From positions 496,001-560,000 of the forward strand of contig JAPWGK010000002.1 in the NCBI GenBank assembly GCA_029641185.1: DNA of 64,000 nt, written 5' to 3'. A program made the position numbers and the translations under genes. Positions 25,498-36,274 of the stretch are shown here, piece after piece. Under the pieces are notes generated by a model, which was not told the origin of the DNA, ran no database searches, and saw only the letters and a program-made list of their open reading frames with translations. Numbering within the stretch: the stretch's first letter is position 1; every line of letters begins with the position of its first letter. The DNA comes from Pseudofabraea citricarpa. Taxonomy: Eukaryota > Ascomycota > Leotiomycetes > Helotiales > Dermateaceae.

Positions 25498-26370
25498 TCG
25501 ATATGGCATCCCGCGGCGATAAACACTCAGATGATATTATCAGGTATAATCACACACCCTAACAAATAACTTTGAGGTTTGAGGATAATCTTAATTGCTA
25601 GTTCATTCCCACCGACGTCCTCGGATCCCGACTTCGATGTACGGTTGTATCCAGAGTATTGGCCTGTACCGGACCCGAAACAAGTATCTGATGAAACGGC
25701 TTTGATCCTAACTCGCTAGGATGCGATGATGTCATTGCTTATGCAGACAAGGCAGCATGTTCTTCGTTCACTTATAGATGGGCGTCTGTATATGGCCCCA
25801 GCTCCAACACGGGTTATGGCTAACATCCGCGACTCATGTAAGCATCATGTTATCCAATATCGCCAGTTCATCATTTAATAAAATGCAATAGTAAAGAGTC
25901 TTGAAGAAGGGGATCAGACACTGCTTCTCAACGAGTTTGAAAAATGGTTGAAACATACAAAAGGCAACCGAATTTTGAAGACACGCTGACATAACGGCGG
26001 CAAGGTTAATCTTATACATGGCTCCAACTTCAAGACATTTCTGATACAGAAGCAACACTTTAAAGACATCGTAGAGGATAAGACCGAAGATAAGATGTTA
26101 GATTTGGTCGTTGCATGTTCACGCCAAAAATTGGAGAATAAGAAACCTGCAGATGGGCCTGCAACTGATAGCGAGCTGCGCCCTAGCACCAGGCGGGCAC
26201 ACAAGTCAGTATTGCCTCGTCTTACGGATGACGATTCATCTGGTATTGATAATACTCATACCGTCACGCCTCAAAATTCCAAGCTATTCGTTCATCTTTT
26301 GTTGCTTAAAGCACGCTCCACCCGTCCGATTATGCGAGCTTTGGCTTTTCCGATACTAAGCCGTACTTAG
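25498..26370 (+). pseudogene. Unknown spliced gene with in-frame stops, divergent from recombinase
   Basis: I do not recognise the product. Three coding blocks join in phase. The first starts around the Met of MASRGDKHSDDIIR (about 25502) or further upstream, with a possible intron after about 25542. The second covers 25602-25839 (FPPTSSDPDFDVRLYPEYW, then TRVMANIRDS). A canonical intron follows (about 25840-25890, GTAAGC...AATAG). The third block begins LKSLEEGDQTLLLNEFEKWL and runs to 26370. In-frame stops (TAG near 25720, TGA near 25987) break it. Both are explicable as transitions from sense codons. The readable protein is hydrophilic, with a Lys/Asp-rich middle, and has no membrane segment. 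Its last codons run into the right direct repeat (26289-26410), so the end may be altered or fused. It may be a partner gene of the recombinase unit. Confidence 0.45.
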
Positions 26371-26410
26371 GCGAGCACTAGCTAGTCCCAGTGCCGAATA
26401 ATCTATTATT
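26289..26410 (+). repeat. Direct repeat DR2 (right copy, ~122 bp)
   Basis: Same-orientation copy of 7281-7413. It shares a long core (CACCCGTCCGATTATGCGAG and TTTGGCTTTTCCGATACTA) and the ending TAATCTATTATT. The hairpin present in the left copy is replaced by an unrelated dozen bases. Confidence 0.8.
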
Positions 26411-27382
26411 TACCCTTTATAATCTATCACCCTCCACATGTCCCCACGCAAGCTCTGCAAATAAACTGAAACCTGAAGAACCTACCGTATCAATTCCTGT
26501 CGAGCGAAGCGAGACAAAACCTTATTTCCTGCTCTACTCTTATGTCCCAAAAAGGGAATATTTTATTTCGGCGATTACTGTACTTATGGTGGATTCTGCG
26601 AGACGAGTTTTACGATGCGTTGCTAATATCAGAAATATTTTCCTTCCTTCTATTGGGACGGCTTCAGTACTCGTTGTCTACCTCTGAGTATATCGCGTAC
26701 TTTGTTCTTCAGCCAATTTATAATTATATGAGATCCTCGGAGCAGTGGACGGGACTGGCAAGTTTGATGGTATATCCGTTTTTGGTAGTCTTTTCACTAT
26801 CTCACAATGCCCTTTGTGCATATATGGTCCTACTCAACACTATTTGAAGACTCCGAAAACACTCCTGCTGGTGAAAGAGATGAAGATTTGACAATCAAGA
26901 AAGGAGCAGAGGATGCCATGGCGCTTAGGGACTGGGGGTATGTTTTCTGGCGACTGGCATTAGCTGTTTTGGAGGAAGGCTTATTTGCCACTACTTGAGA
27001 ATTAGCTCTGCTATTACTGTAGAAGTTGCGATGAGACTTCTAAGAACTAGTAACTCACGTATCTTATCCTTATATTCAAAACAGACATATCGAGGAAAAA
27101 AAGACAAAAATCTCAATACGATAAGCTTGAAAAAGAAAACCCTTCAAATTTGTTAATGAGAATCAAAGTAATATAATCAACAAACCACGCACTGTGATAT
27201 AGTCCTAAGATTATCAATTGCTACTTCTGCTAGGAGGCTGACCCTTGATTATGTATTGCTTATACCTGAGCTAATTGATATATTATCTCTACCTCTACTA
27301 TAAATCCGAGATCTTGAAAACAATGTTCCGTATGCTTTCATATAATATTTATTCAAACAGACGAATCTGCTTCAACAAATAT
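26411..27382. other. Spacer with short hydrophobic frames, no supported gene
   Basis: Two overlapping plus-strand frames (26391-26687 and 26542-26847) and a shorter one (26807-26998) are open. The second is hydrophobic with aromatic residues (FVLQPIYNYM, SLMVYPFLVVF). They do not join across plausible introns and match no family I know. They could be remnants of a membrane protein. I leave them as unannotated relic sequence. Confidence 0.3.
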
Positions 27383-27472
27383 GGCCGGTTGGTGTAGTTG
27401 GTTATCACATCTCGTTAACACTTGTTTAACAACATTCCGAGAAGGTCGCCAGATCGAGCCTGGCATTGGTCA
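27383..27472 (+). tRNA. tRNA-Val(AAC) with 16-nt intron
   Basis: The acceptor stem GGCCGGT pairs with ATTGGTC (with G-T pairs), discriminator A at 27472. The D-arm is identical to the gene at 7106. The anticodon stem is TCTCG/CGAGA with loop TTAACA+C (AAC) after removal of a 16-nt intron containing the palindrome TTGTTTAACAA. The T-stem is GCCAG/CTGGC and the T-loop ATCGAGC. A run of six T near 27494 can terminate Pol III. Stems differ from the left copy by paired changes, which argues for maintained folding. It shares the same unusual A at position 54. Confidence 0.7.
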
Positions 27473-28612
27473 ATGGCTTAGCAGCCTGTTCTCTTTTTTG
27501 CATTTTTTTTTTTGCATATTAGTTGAGTCGAAAGTGGGGGCAGTTTGTCCTCTCTATGTTAAGCGAGGAGATGGCTTTGTGAAAAAATTACGTTTTAGCG
27601 AGCTAAAAACATCTAGTTGATAAATCAGAGGTCAAATGAAGATAGCGGCATTAGGACGAAAGCATATTCTCTTCTGTATAACAAGCACGCCTTGAAGAGT
27701 TTTGTTTACATGAGTTCTAGAAAACCCTAACAGATCTGGGACTATAATTTTCTCTTTTCCTCCCCTGTTCCTCCCTACTACACATCTCTCTTAACATAGC
27801 ACAAAGATTCAAAGAATCTCTTATGTTCTTATTTATAGGTAATACTAGATTTCATAGACATAAAACTGTAAATACTATATTACATTTGGAAATATACGTA
27901 GCTTATAAATACTCTATTATATTAGCGCTTATCCTATCTACTTAGTACTTCGATATTAAGTAGAATTTCTGATTATTTAAAATAAAAAAACTTTTTTTCC
28001 CAAGAATAAACTCAGATATAGAAATATATGAATTTAATCTGATAGTTTAAGAATTCTATTCAAACCTTAAATGGGTTTGTGAATGGTTTTATAATCCAAA
28101 TTCTTATTTTACAGAGCTTACAGATAATACTTGATACAGGAAGAAGTAGCGCGTAAAACTAGATGGTTTTAAGTATGATATAATAAATCCACACTTCTTA
28201 GAGCAAGAAAAAAAAATAAGAAAAAAGAGATTCGGGATGTGAGAAGAAGGACCTTTGGAAGCTGCTTGGTTTTGGGGATTTCGCCCACACTTTAGTATAA
28301 ATCAAAAGACAGCCTTCAAATCCAACTATAAGAAGGATGTTCCCTTCCATTGGTAGCTCGAAATCATTCTCGACACTCATTCTTTGAAACCTTCGCACTC
28401 CTCTTGCAGTTGCCGAAAGTCGATCATGCGCTAAGAATGCGAAGTGGAGCCATATCACGTGAGTTCATCGTCTGCCACTCGCGCCTCTTGACTTCCTTCA
28501 TCACATTGGCACTTCTGCGCGTAACATTTCATTTCTTTCAATGATACAAGTCTGCCATGAGTAGCACTAGGAATCTTTCTTAGAAGCCAAATGCTGCGAA
28601 AGTTGGTCCAAG
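27473..28612. other. Spacer upstream of MLH1
   Basis: No gene is supported. About 27840-28200 is AT-rich and looks decayed. The last 150-200 bases before the ATG at 28613 should contain the MLH1 promoter and leader. A short upstream ATG at 28591 opens a frame of only a few codons. I saw no recognisable regulatory motif. Confidence 0.4.
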
Positions 28613-30879
28613 ATGGCTGAGCCTATGGACGTGGACTCCGAGGAGCAAAGGGGCACCAAAAGGAAGGTAGACGAACTGAGTGCAGTGGTGACAGCCCCAA
28701 GAAGGATCAAGGTAATCTCCACCACTATATCCCATATGTCTTTGCTGATGATATAATAAGGCTCTTGATCCTGATGTTGTCAACAAAATTGCCGCTGGAG
28801 AAATTATTGTTGCGCCGGTCCATGCGCTCAAAGAGCTCATAGAGAATGCAGTCGACGCAGGATCAACATCTCTTGAAGTCCTAGTCAAGGAAGGTGGACT
28901 CAAGTTACTCCAGATAACAGATAATGGCCATGGAATCAATGTAACAATCCGATTTCCATCATCCCAAGGCGTATGCTAATAATCTCAAGAAAGAAGATTT
29001 GCCTATCTTATGCGAACGCTTTACAACGTCAAAACTTAAAGCATTTGAGGATCTGACTTCTATTGGAACTTATGGCTTTCGTGGAGAAGCTTTGGCTAGT
29101 ATCAGTCATATTGCTCATCTTACAGTGACTACCCGTACCAAGGATTCAAGCTGTGCTTACAGAGCGCATTATGACAGTGGCAAACTGGCTCCGGCTAAGC
29201 CTGGTCAAAGTGCAGACCCCAAGCCAACAGCAGGTCGCCAGGGTACTCAAATCACCGTGGAGGATCTTTTTTACAATGTCCCTACCCGGCGGCGAGCTTT
29301 CAGGTCCGCATCAGAACAGTACAACAAGATCCTCGATGTCGTTGGTAGATATGCTGTCCATTGCAACGGGGTCGCATTCAGCTGCAAGAAACATGGCGAG
29401 TCGAGTACCACCATTTTCACACAGTCAACCTCATCAACAATTGACAGAATTCGACAATTACATGGAAGTGCAGTTGCAAATGAGCTTATAAAATTCGATA
29501 CAGAGGATACAAAGTACGGCTTCAAAGCTACCGGTTGGACAACCAATGCGAATTACCACGTTAAAAAGACGACCCTACTTCTTTTTATCAATCACCGTTC
29601 TGTCGACTCTTCAAATATTCGCAAAGCTATCGAGCAGACATATTCTACCTTCCTACCAAAAGGAGGGCATCCATTTACATACCTCAATCTTGAAATCCTT
29701 CCGGAACGAGTCGACGTGAACGTCCATCCGACAAAGAGGGAAGTCAACTTTCTCAACGAAGATGAGATCATAGAAATGATATGCAACAATATCAGGGCCA
29801 AGCTCGCAAGTGTTGACACCAGTCGAACGTTCATGACACAAAGCCTACTCCCAGGAGCTCCCACACCGTTAACAGTACCATACCCTAGCAGTGCTTTAAA
29901 ACCAGAATCCAAAGTACTAGCAACCCCAAAACCCTACGAGAATAATCTCGTCAGAACCGATTCTAAGCTTCGAAAAATCACCACTATGTTAGGACCAAAC
30001 TCAGTAAGCAAAACAGGGCGAACTGAGCTCGAAGCACAAGCCAGTTCTCCAGGGATGGAGTATGAGATATCAGATCGAGAGCTTGTCGTCTGTCGGCTCA
30101 TGACAGTAAAAGAGCTTCGGGCTGAAGTTCGCGACGATATGCATAATCAGCTGACTGAGGTCTTCGCTGGGCATACCTTTGTAGGCATCGTAGATGAACG
30201 ACGACGACTAGCTGCGATTCAAGGAGGCGTTAAGCTGTATATCGTTGATTACGGGATGATCTGCAACGAATACTTCTACCAAGTCGGACTGACAGATTTT
30301 GGAAACTTCGGCACCATTCGATTTGATCCTCCACTGAACCTGCGGGAACTACTTGCTGTTGGAGCAGAGAATGAGAAGGCCACAGCTCCACCTATGAGTG
30401 AGGAAGATGATTTCGAAGTTGAAGATGTCGTGGATATTGTATCTGCACAACTTATTGACCGCCGAGATATGCTCCTTGAATACTTCTCATTCGAGATCTC
30501 AGAGGACGGCGACCTAATCAGCATTCCACTCCTGCTCAAGGGCTACACACCAAGTCTTGCCAAGTTACCACAGTTTCTGCTGAGACTTGGACCACATGTA
30601 AATTGGATGAGCGAGAAAGAGTGTTTTGAAACCTTTCTCAGAGAGCTGGCTTCCTTCTATGTGCCCGAGCAGTTACCTTCCTCGCCTGGCCCGGAAGACA
30701 CAGAAGAAGATGTTAGTGAGAGTATCAAGACCCGACGCCAGCAGGTCAATCGTGCGGTAGAGAATATCTTATTCCCGGCTTTCAGGGCTAGGCTCATTGC
30801 TACGAGGTCTTTGATGAAAGGAGGTGTTTTGGAAGTTGCTGACTTGAAAGGATTGTACAGAGTATTCGAAAGGTGCTAA
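28613..30879 (+). CDS. mlh1: DNA mismatch repair protein MLH1
   Basis: MutL-family ATPase that, as a heterodimer with PMS1, couples MutS-alpha/beta mismatch recognition to excision; it also takes part in meiotic crossover resolution. Exons are 28613-28711, 28761-28940 and 28990-30879 with GT-AG introns of 49 bp each, giving 722 aa, close to fungal MLH1. The start [12 protein letters not shown] is chosen because it begins the frame entering the conserved NKIAAGEI motif. GHKL ATPase motifs are all present: [12 protein letters not shown] (metal-binding Asn), ITDNGHGI, and FTTSK...[12 protein letters not shown]. The C-terminal dimerisation domain ends exactly in Phe-Glu-Arg-Cys, the invariant MLH1 terminus that contributes to the PMS1 endonuclease site. 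The linker (around residues 375-450) is short. It is convergent with RPN1 (243 bp between stops). No defect is seen. Confidence 0.97.
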
Positions 30880-31122
30880 GCAACGTAGGTATTTATCGCA
30901 GACTGGCATATTGCACAAATGGGTGGAGATATCAGTATTGGAGCAGGGGGGATGTTTGCACGATTACACTTAGGAACATATCACGATTACAAATTCCAAA
31001 TTGTTCAATTCCGTAGCACTGATTAGAAAGTACTGCCATATCTCATCTAAGCTAATGAGCTTGACGAGATCATGTCTACGCCTATTATACAGTTTATTTT
31101 CATCCTAGACCAGTTGCCCCGT

Positions 31123-34003
31123 TTAACTCTTACCGCCGTCCCATTCCGGATTCTGGACATATATTAGTGCATCGATTATATGAGATAGGAACGAAAACTT
31201 ACCTTTCTCAAAATGACCAAACCTTCCAAGTTGCTGCTGAGACTAATGTACTGCTCATCCTCCAACTCTGCTCGCTCGCCATATGCCAATAGAACAGGCG
31301 TGCTCTGGGTTTGCCACCCTGTAATGGTCTTCGGTCGACCGGCTTGGCCTACAACATCGACAGCTTGACCCACCCGTACATTGACTGTCAAAGGCTTGAG
31401 ATCTTCATCGAGAGTAACAAGGAACCTAGGGTGCATAGCAGTAACAAGATAGTACAAGAGGTAGTGAGAGTTGCTGGTTATGAATTGTTTGGAATCAATC
31501 ATGGCAACCAGTACTGAGAGAAGACCACCAGCCGAGACTCTGGAAAGGACTTGGCGATCAGTATGGAATGGGTTGATGGAAAGTGTGCCCTTGCCCATGT
31601 GTAGAAGACCTTGGGCGATACGGACCATGAAGAGAGAGTCCTGATCGCGATGGTAATAGCTAGCAAGCTGTCGGAGGAGTTGAGCCAATCTAGCGTTATT
31701 TGTACCAGCTCCAAGGAGACCCATAGCGAAGATGGCATTGATTGCGACATCATTGTCATTGTCGTGACTGTATCTTGATAGTGTATCGTAGACTTTCATC
31801 TGGGGATTGCTGGGGCTGAGCAGACCCATTGCTAAAGGAACTGCCTTGCGGATATTGGCCTCACCATAGTGCATCAAATGGGCAAATTGACGAAGAACCA
31901 TTTCCTGGCCAACCTCCTCGCCCATTGCTACCAAGCCAAGACCAATGACAGCGTAAGCTTGAAGTAACTCATCGCCCTTCTTGTCGTCGGCCTCCTCGAT
32001 GTGATCATTGCAGATGTGAAGAAGTTCTTGAAGTTTCAGTACGGTTCCAGTACCGGCCCATGCGCAAATTTCAGCGAGTACTGATGTTGGCTTAGACATA
32101 GGATGGTCAATAGCTTTGAGTGTCTCGAGAATGACATCCACCTCTTCTTGTCGTCCGAAGAACAACAAACCTAGCCCTAGAGCCATGAAACGAGTCCATT
32201 TATCCTTGAGCTGAGATTTGCGGTCGTCATCAAGGAATGTTTGTACAATGGTCTCGCTAATATCGGAATTTGATGAACCGACAAAAACCATACCAAGGGA
32301 AAGCGCTGCCATTGCGGATATTTGCATATCCAGAGAAGTGTCACCAACAAGTGGCAACAAAACATCAAGAACCTCCGTCCGGTTCGAGCCAGCATATGAA
32401 AGACCCAATCCCATGATTGCGGCCACTCGGACGAGAGGATTCTTGTGGTTAAGTTTGTCGCTGTCACCAAGTAGGGCAAGTGCAGGATCAGAATCGATTC
32501 GTACACCAGAGTTCATGATACCGATAGCCAATAGAGCACCAGCTTGGATCTGATCTTCTGGAGCGTATGTGTACTTGTCAATCTTGTCCAGGCCATTCTC
32601 AACGTCCCACAACATTAGCGTTCCAAGGGAAGCAGTTGTAGACATCATTCCTTCATCCTTTGTCTTCCATACCCAACTCGACTTTTCTTCCTCAACCATC
32701 ATCATCTTATCTGTGCCAAAACCAGCGTTTACGAAAGCGTTTACGAACCCAGCGGCTAGATTGTGTCTGGCAGAATCAAGGTTCGTAAGACCGGCGACGC
32801 GATTGCTCTCGAGATGGCTCTTATAGATATCTTCAGTTGACTTTGGGTCCAGAATGTTGAGTTCCTTAGCCAATGCCTTGAAGTGTTCTGGCAGCTTCGT
32901 GTTGTTCAGACACTCTGCAATCTCCTCATACTCCTCTGTCTCGACCGGTATGTCTAAAACGATCTGTTGACGGGCGATGAGGAAAGCCATCTGCTTCTTG
33001 AGAGCAATATCCTTTGTCGATTCAAAGTCTGATTTAATCAGATCTAGATCATTGAGTCGTATGGCAAGGACGATTGCTTGTGTGAGCTGATCATACTTCT
33101 TGTAGATGTCGTGCGCAGTTCGGAGGAATTGTTGATCTTCCGGGTATGTTAAGAGGTTGACCATGCTAACCATGTATAGGCATACTCTTGGGAAAGTGTC
33201 TTTGTCTAAGAATTTGGGAATATCTTCGATAATCTCAAGCTCACTCATGAGATCTACTGCGTCCGCCTCAGCGTTGCTCTTCAGAAACAATGGTACGAGA
33301 ACTAATGCAAGATCAATCAAGTCCTGGTATGATTCCTCTGCAGTCAATCTCTTGGTGTACACTTCACCAAGCTCCAACGCAAGATGTCGTGTGTATTCGT
33401 GACCCCATGACCCTATATCTGATGTTGGCGCAAGTAATCTGAACTTGAGAGTATCTTGTCGGTCCTCGTCCGAGAACGTCATGCCAATCACAGAAAGAAC
33501 ATCTGCAAGTGACGTCTTGTCCTCACCAGCCGGCCATTCCTCGTATAGCTTAATCATAGGCTCGTAATGTGGCCGCAGAAACTTGAGAGGTTTAGGTACT
33601 GCTGTCATAGATGATGTAGAGGTTTTGATGGAGTTCTTGATGGCTTCGAGCGCAGACTTGTACAAAGTTGTGTCGGATTCCTATATGACAGTATCAATAT
33701 CCATCCCTCAGAATATCGCAAGGTATACATACCGTCAACCGTTCAACAAGCATATCAAGCTCGCTCTTGAGTTGCTGATCTTCCTCACTGAGCTCTTCCG
33801 CTAATGAAGCCTGTTAGCAAGAGCTCCCTCTCCAACCATCAAGGCTACCTACCACCAAGTACGGGTTCCTCCTTGCCCTTTCCATTAACAAGTGGTTTGC
33901 CATCCTTGTCCTTTTGCCCTTCACCGGCTTTGCCTTGCTCTTCGTTCACCACCTTTCCCTTGCCCTTGTCTACTGACTTTGGCAGTTCGCCATCCTGAGC
34001 CAT
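31123..34003 (-). CDS. rpn1: 26S proteasome regulatory subunit RPN1 (PSMD2/S2)
   Basis: Largest non-ATPase scaffold of the proteasome base. It docks ubiquitin receptors and UBL shuttle factors and the deubiquitinase Ubp6. Exons are 34003-33853, 33800-33733, 33680-31203 and 31152-31123, in phase, 908 aa, the same size as human PSMD2. The N-terminus is a Lys/Glu/Gly-rich low-complexity stretch (about residues 10-48). The body holds the repeated proteasome/cyclosome (PC) motifs, for example LLAIGIMNSG, AAIMGLGLSYAG, MAALSLGMVFVG and AVIGLGLVAMG. The C-terminal exon encodes only NPEWDGGKS and would be missed by a simple frame scan. The donor of intron 1 could alternatively lie 3 bases upstream, removing one Gly. 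It is head-to-head with RIO2. Confidence 0.96.
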
Positions 34004-34323
34004 ATTGACCTGGCAGGCGTATGTTGATTGTTGACAAGGAATATGAAATGGTAGTATATGAAAGCTGAACGCGAGACTTAGAGCGCCGGGAGATCGCTCT
34101 GTGAATCAGTTCGTTGAGATCGTGAATTCGTGGTCAGAGATGGAAGTTGATGTTCTGTCAGGCACCTCGAGCTTCCGCGTACAAACATAGCTCATACCGC
34201 GCCAGAAGAGACCGCTTTCTAAGCGAGCCTGGGCAGATTATTGATCCGTGCCGACGCCCGTCCCCAAAATTTCCACAAGGCTGTGGAAAATTAATTCGTA
34301 TCTAGTATACTACGACTGCAAAC
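34004..34323. promoter_or_regulatory. Bidirectional promoter RPN1/RIO2 (320 bp)
   Basis: Shared intergenic region between two divergent start codons. It contains no other frame. I see no exact match to the yeast Rpn4 element (GGTGGCAAA); motifs such as ACCGCGCC near 34197 are not assignable. Co-regulation of the proteasome and ribosome-biogenesis genes is inference only. Confidence 0.6.
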
Positions 34324-35583
34324 ATGAGGCTCGATACCAAGCATATGCGATACCTTACCACCGAGGACTGGAGGGTCCTTACGGCTGTCGAGACAGGATC
34401 CAAGAATCATGAGGTTGTTCCAACCGCGTTGATCGGTCAAATCTCAGGCCTTCGAGGCGGGGTTCACAGAAGCATATCTGCACTGGCAAAGGTTGGACTC
34501 ATCGCACGACAAAAGAATGCCAAGTACGATGGCTATCGCCTTACCTACGGAGGATTGGACTACCTGTCACTAAACACTTATCGAAAGCGCAAAGACGTCT
34601 ACAGTGTTGGGAATCAAATTGGAGTGGGAAAGGAGAGCGACATCTTTGTCGTAGCCGATGAGAAGGGTGTACAAAGGGTCTTGAAGATTCATCGACTAGG
34701 TCGCATATCTTTCCGTACCGTCAAGGCAAACCGCGATTATTTGCGGCACAGATCAGGTGGCTCATGGATGTACATGTCTCGTCTGGCAGCGTTGAAAGAA
34801 TACACCTTCATGACAGCTTTGCGCGCGAATGGATTCCCAGTTCCAGAGCCGTTGGCACAATCTAGGCATACTATTGTCATGTCACTCATTGACGCATTCC
34901 CTATGCGCCAGGTATCTTCCGTTCCCGATCCAGCCTCACTCTATGCCGAACTCATAGCCATGATTCTGCGTCTTGCACAATACGGTCTTATTCATGGTGA
35001 TTTCAACGAGTTCAACATTTTGATCAAGGAGGAATCTGCATTAAAAGCCGACGGAGAGTCAAAGTCTGAAGCTATAACTTTGACGCCAATCCTTATTGAT
35101 TTTCCTCAGATGGTGTCTGTTGATCACGCCAATGCAGAATACTATTTTGACCGGGATGTCAATTGCATTAAGAGATTCTTCGAGCGTCGTTTTCACTTCA
35201 CTAGCAATGAGAAGGGTCCTTATTTCAAGGACGCTAAGAAATTAGTAGGTACAGATGGAGTGCAGCGTTTAGACGTCTCTGTTGAGGCCTCAGGGTTTTC
35301 GAGGAAAATGGCCAAAGAATTAGAGGCGTACATGAAAGAGGTTGGCGTTGATGGTGATGGGGACCCTAATGCAGCACGTGGCGATGAGGAATCCGAAGAA
35401 GATGAGAGTGGCGACGAAGAAGACGAGGAAGATGTGGAAGATGAGGCTGAACCGAATGGGCAGGATAAGGAAGACGCAGAGACACAAAATATCAAGTCTG
35501 AGACTTTGAGCTCCAAGGTTATGGCAGCCGAGAGTGTCGATGGCACATCAATAGCACAGCTGAGTATCGCAGAGAAGACATGA
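34324..35583 (+). CDS. rio2: RIO2 atypical serine kinase (40S ribosome maturation)
   Basis: ATPase/kinase needed for late cytoplasmic maturation of pre-40S subunits, including 20S pre-rRNA processing at site D. It is a single exon of 419 aa, typical for fungal RIO2. The N-terminal winged helix (residues 1-90, starting MRLDTKHMRYLTTEDW) is RIO2-specific and separates it from RIO1. The kinase domain has the nucleotide loop GVGKESDIF (101-109), catalytic-pocket Lys121 in VLKIHR, catalytic-loop HGDFNEFN with Asp226, and metal-binding Asp259 in LIDFPQ, the aspartate that is phosphorylated in the RIO2 family. The C-terminal third is very acidic (about residues 355-385). It starts 320 bp from RPN1 in opposite orientation and is convergent with the RRM gene. 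Confidence 0.97.
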   Translation: MRLDTKHMRYLTTEDWRVLTAVETGSKNHEVVPTALIGQISGLRGGVHRSISALAKVGLIARQKNAKYDGYRLTYGGLDYLSLNTYRKRKDVYSVGNQIGVGKESDIFVVADEKGVQRVLKIHRLGRISFRTVKANRDYLRHRSGGSWMYMSRLAALKEYTFMTALRANGFPVPEPLAQSRHTIVMSLIDAFPMRQVSSVPDPASLYAELIAMILRLAQYGLIHGDFNEFNILIKEESALKADGESKSEAITLTPILIDFPQMVSVDHANAEYYFDRDVNCIKRFFERRFHFTSNEKGPYFKDAKKLVGTDGVQRLDVSVEASGFSRKMAKELEAYMKEVGVDGDGDPNAARGDEESEEDESGDEEDEEDVEDEAEPNGQDKEDAETQNIKSETLSSKVMAAESVDGTSIAQLSIAEKT

Positions 35584-36274
35584 ATGCCTTTCTTTCTTTA
35601 AATAAGATTGATAGATACAAGCTCATGCAATCGCGATACCCAAGTATGGAATTCCTATCACAAGTCACAGGTCATAGTTTTTGCCTTCGGTGACAAGATA
35701 GTCAGAACAATTCAGTGCCAAATATGCCAAGGCCAGAGTACTCCTTGATGCGCACCGTATGAAGTTTGAGACGACACGTTTCAAGTCACATGGATAGATC
35801 ATAGAGAATGTGTAGGAGGTACGAAGCATTGATTTTATGCCAGACCCGAAGTTATATTACATAGTCTTCTTTGTATCGTGCTTGATAAAGCAGATCACTG
35901 AAAACCTTTGAAAAACAAACTGCAAAAACACAAGAACCTTAATAAGAAAAAGCATGGTGTGAAGTTCGTCCACCGTTTCATGAAGCAAGTTTTCCGCCCT
36001 CCCAAAGACAATGACAATAAACCACGCCTTGAAATACCGGTGGGAGCCCCCACATGCAATGTACGATGTTGCAAACTCGTAAAATATTGAACGATTCGAG
36101 TATGCCAGAGGCATTATGAATGCTGACAGAAGAGGTATGATCCGTGAAATATGTTCTGGGTATAATTGGCGTAACAAGCACTAAGTCTTATGACAGACAG
36201 GTCAAGGGTAATGGTTGCGACGTTGGAAATACTTGAGGTCGTGTAATATTTGAAAGAACAGGAGAATAAAAGAC
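35584..36274. other. Convergent 3' spacer RIO2 / RRM gene
   Basis: 691 bp between two stop codons in convergent orientation. It should hold both 3' UTRs. Short frames here are AT-biased and not conserved-looking. Nothing else is recognised. Confidence 0.5.

Noticed and set aside
7281..26410. Calling the whole island a Starship
   Set aside because: Captain-like motifs are present, but the unit without later inserts is only about 4.65 kb, has no recognisable cargo, and the repeats are much longer than Starship target duplications.
26542..26847. Hydrophobic 101-codon frame that resembles a membrane protein
   Set aside because: It overlaps another frame, lacks plausible introns to extend it and belongs to no known family. 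Kept only as relic sequence.
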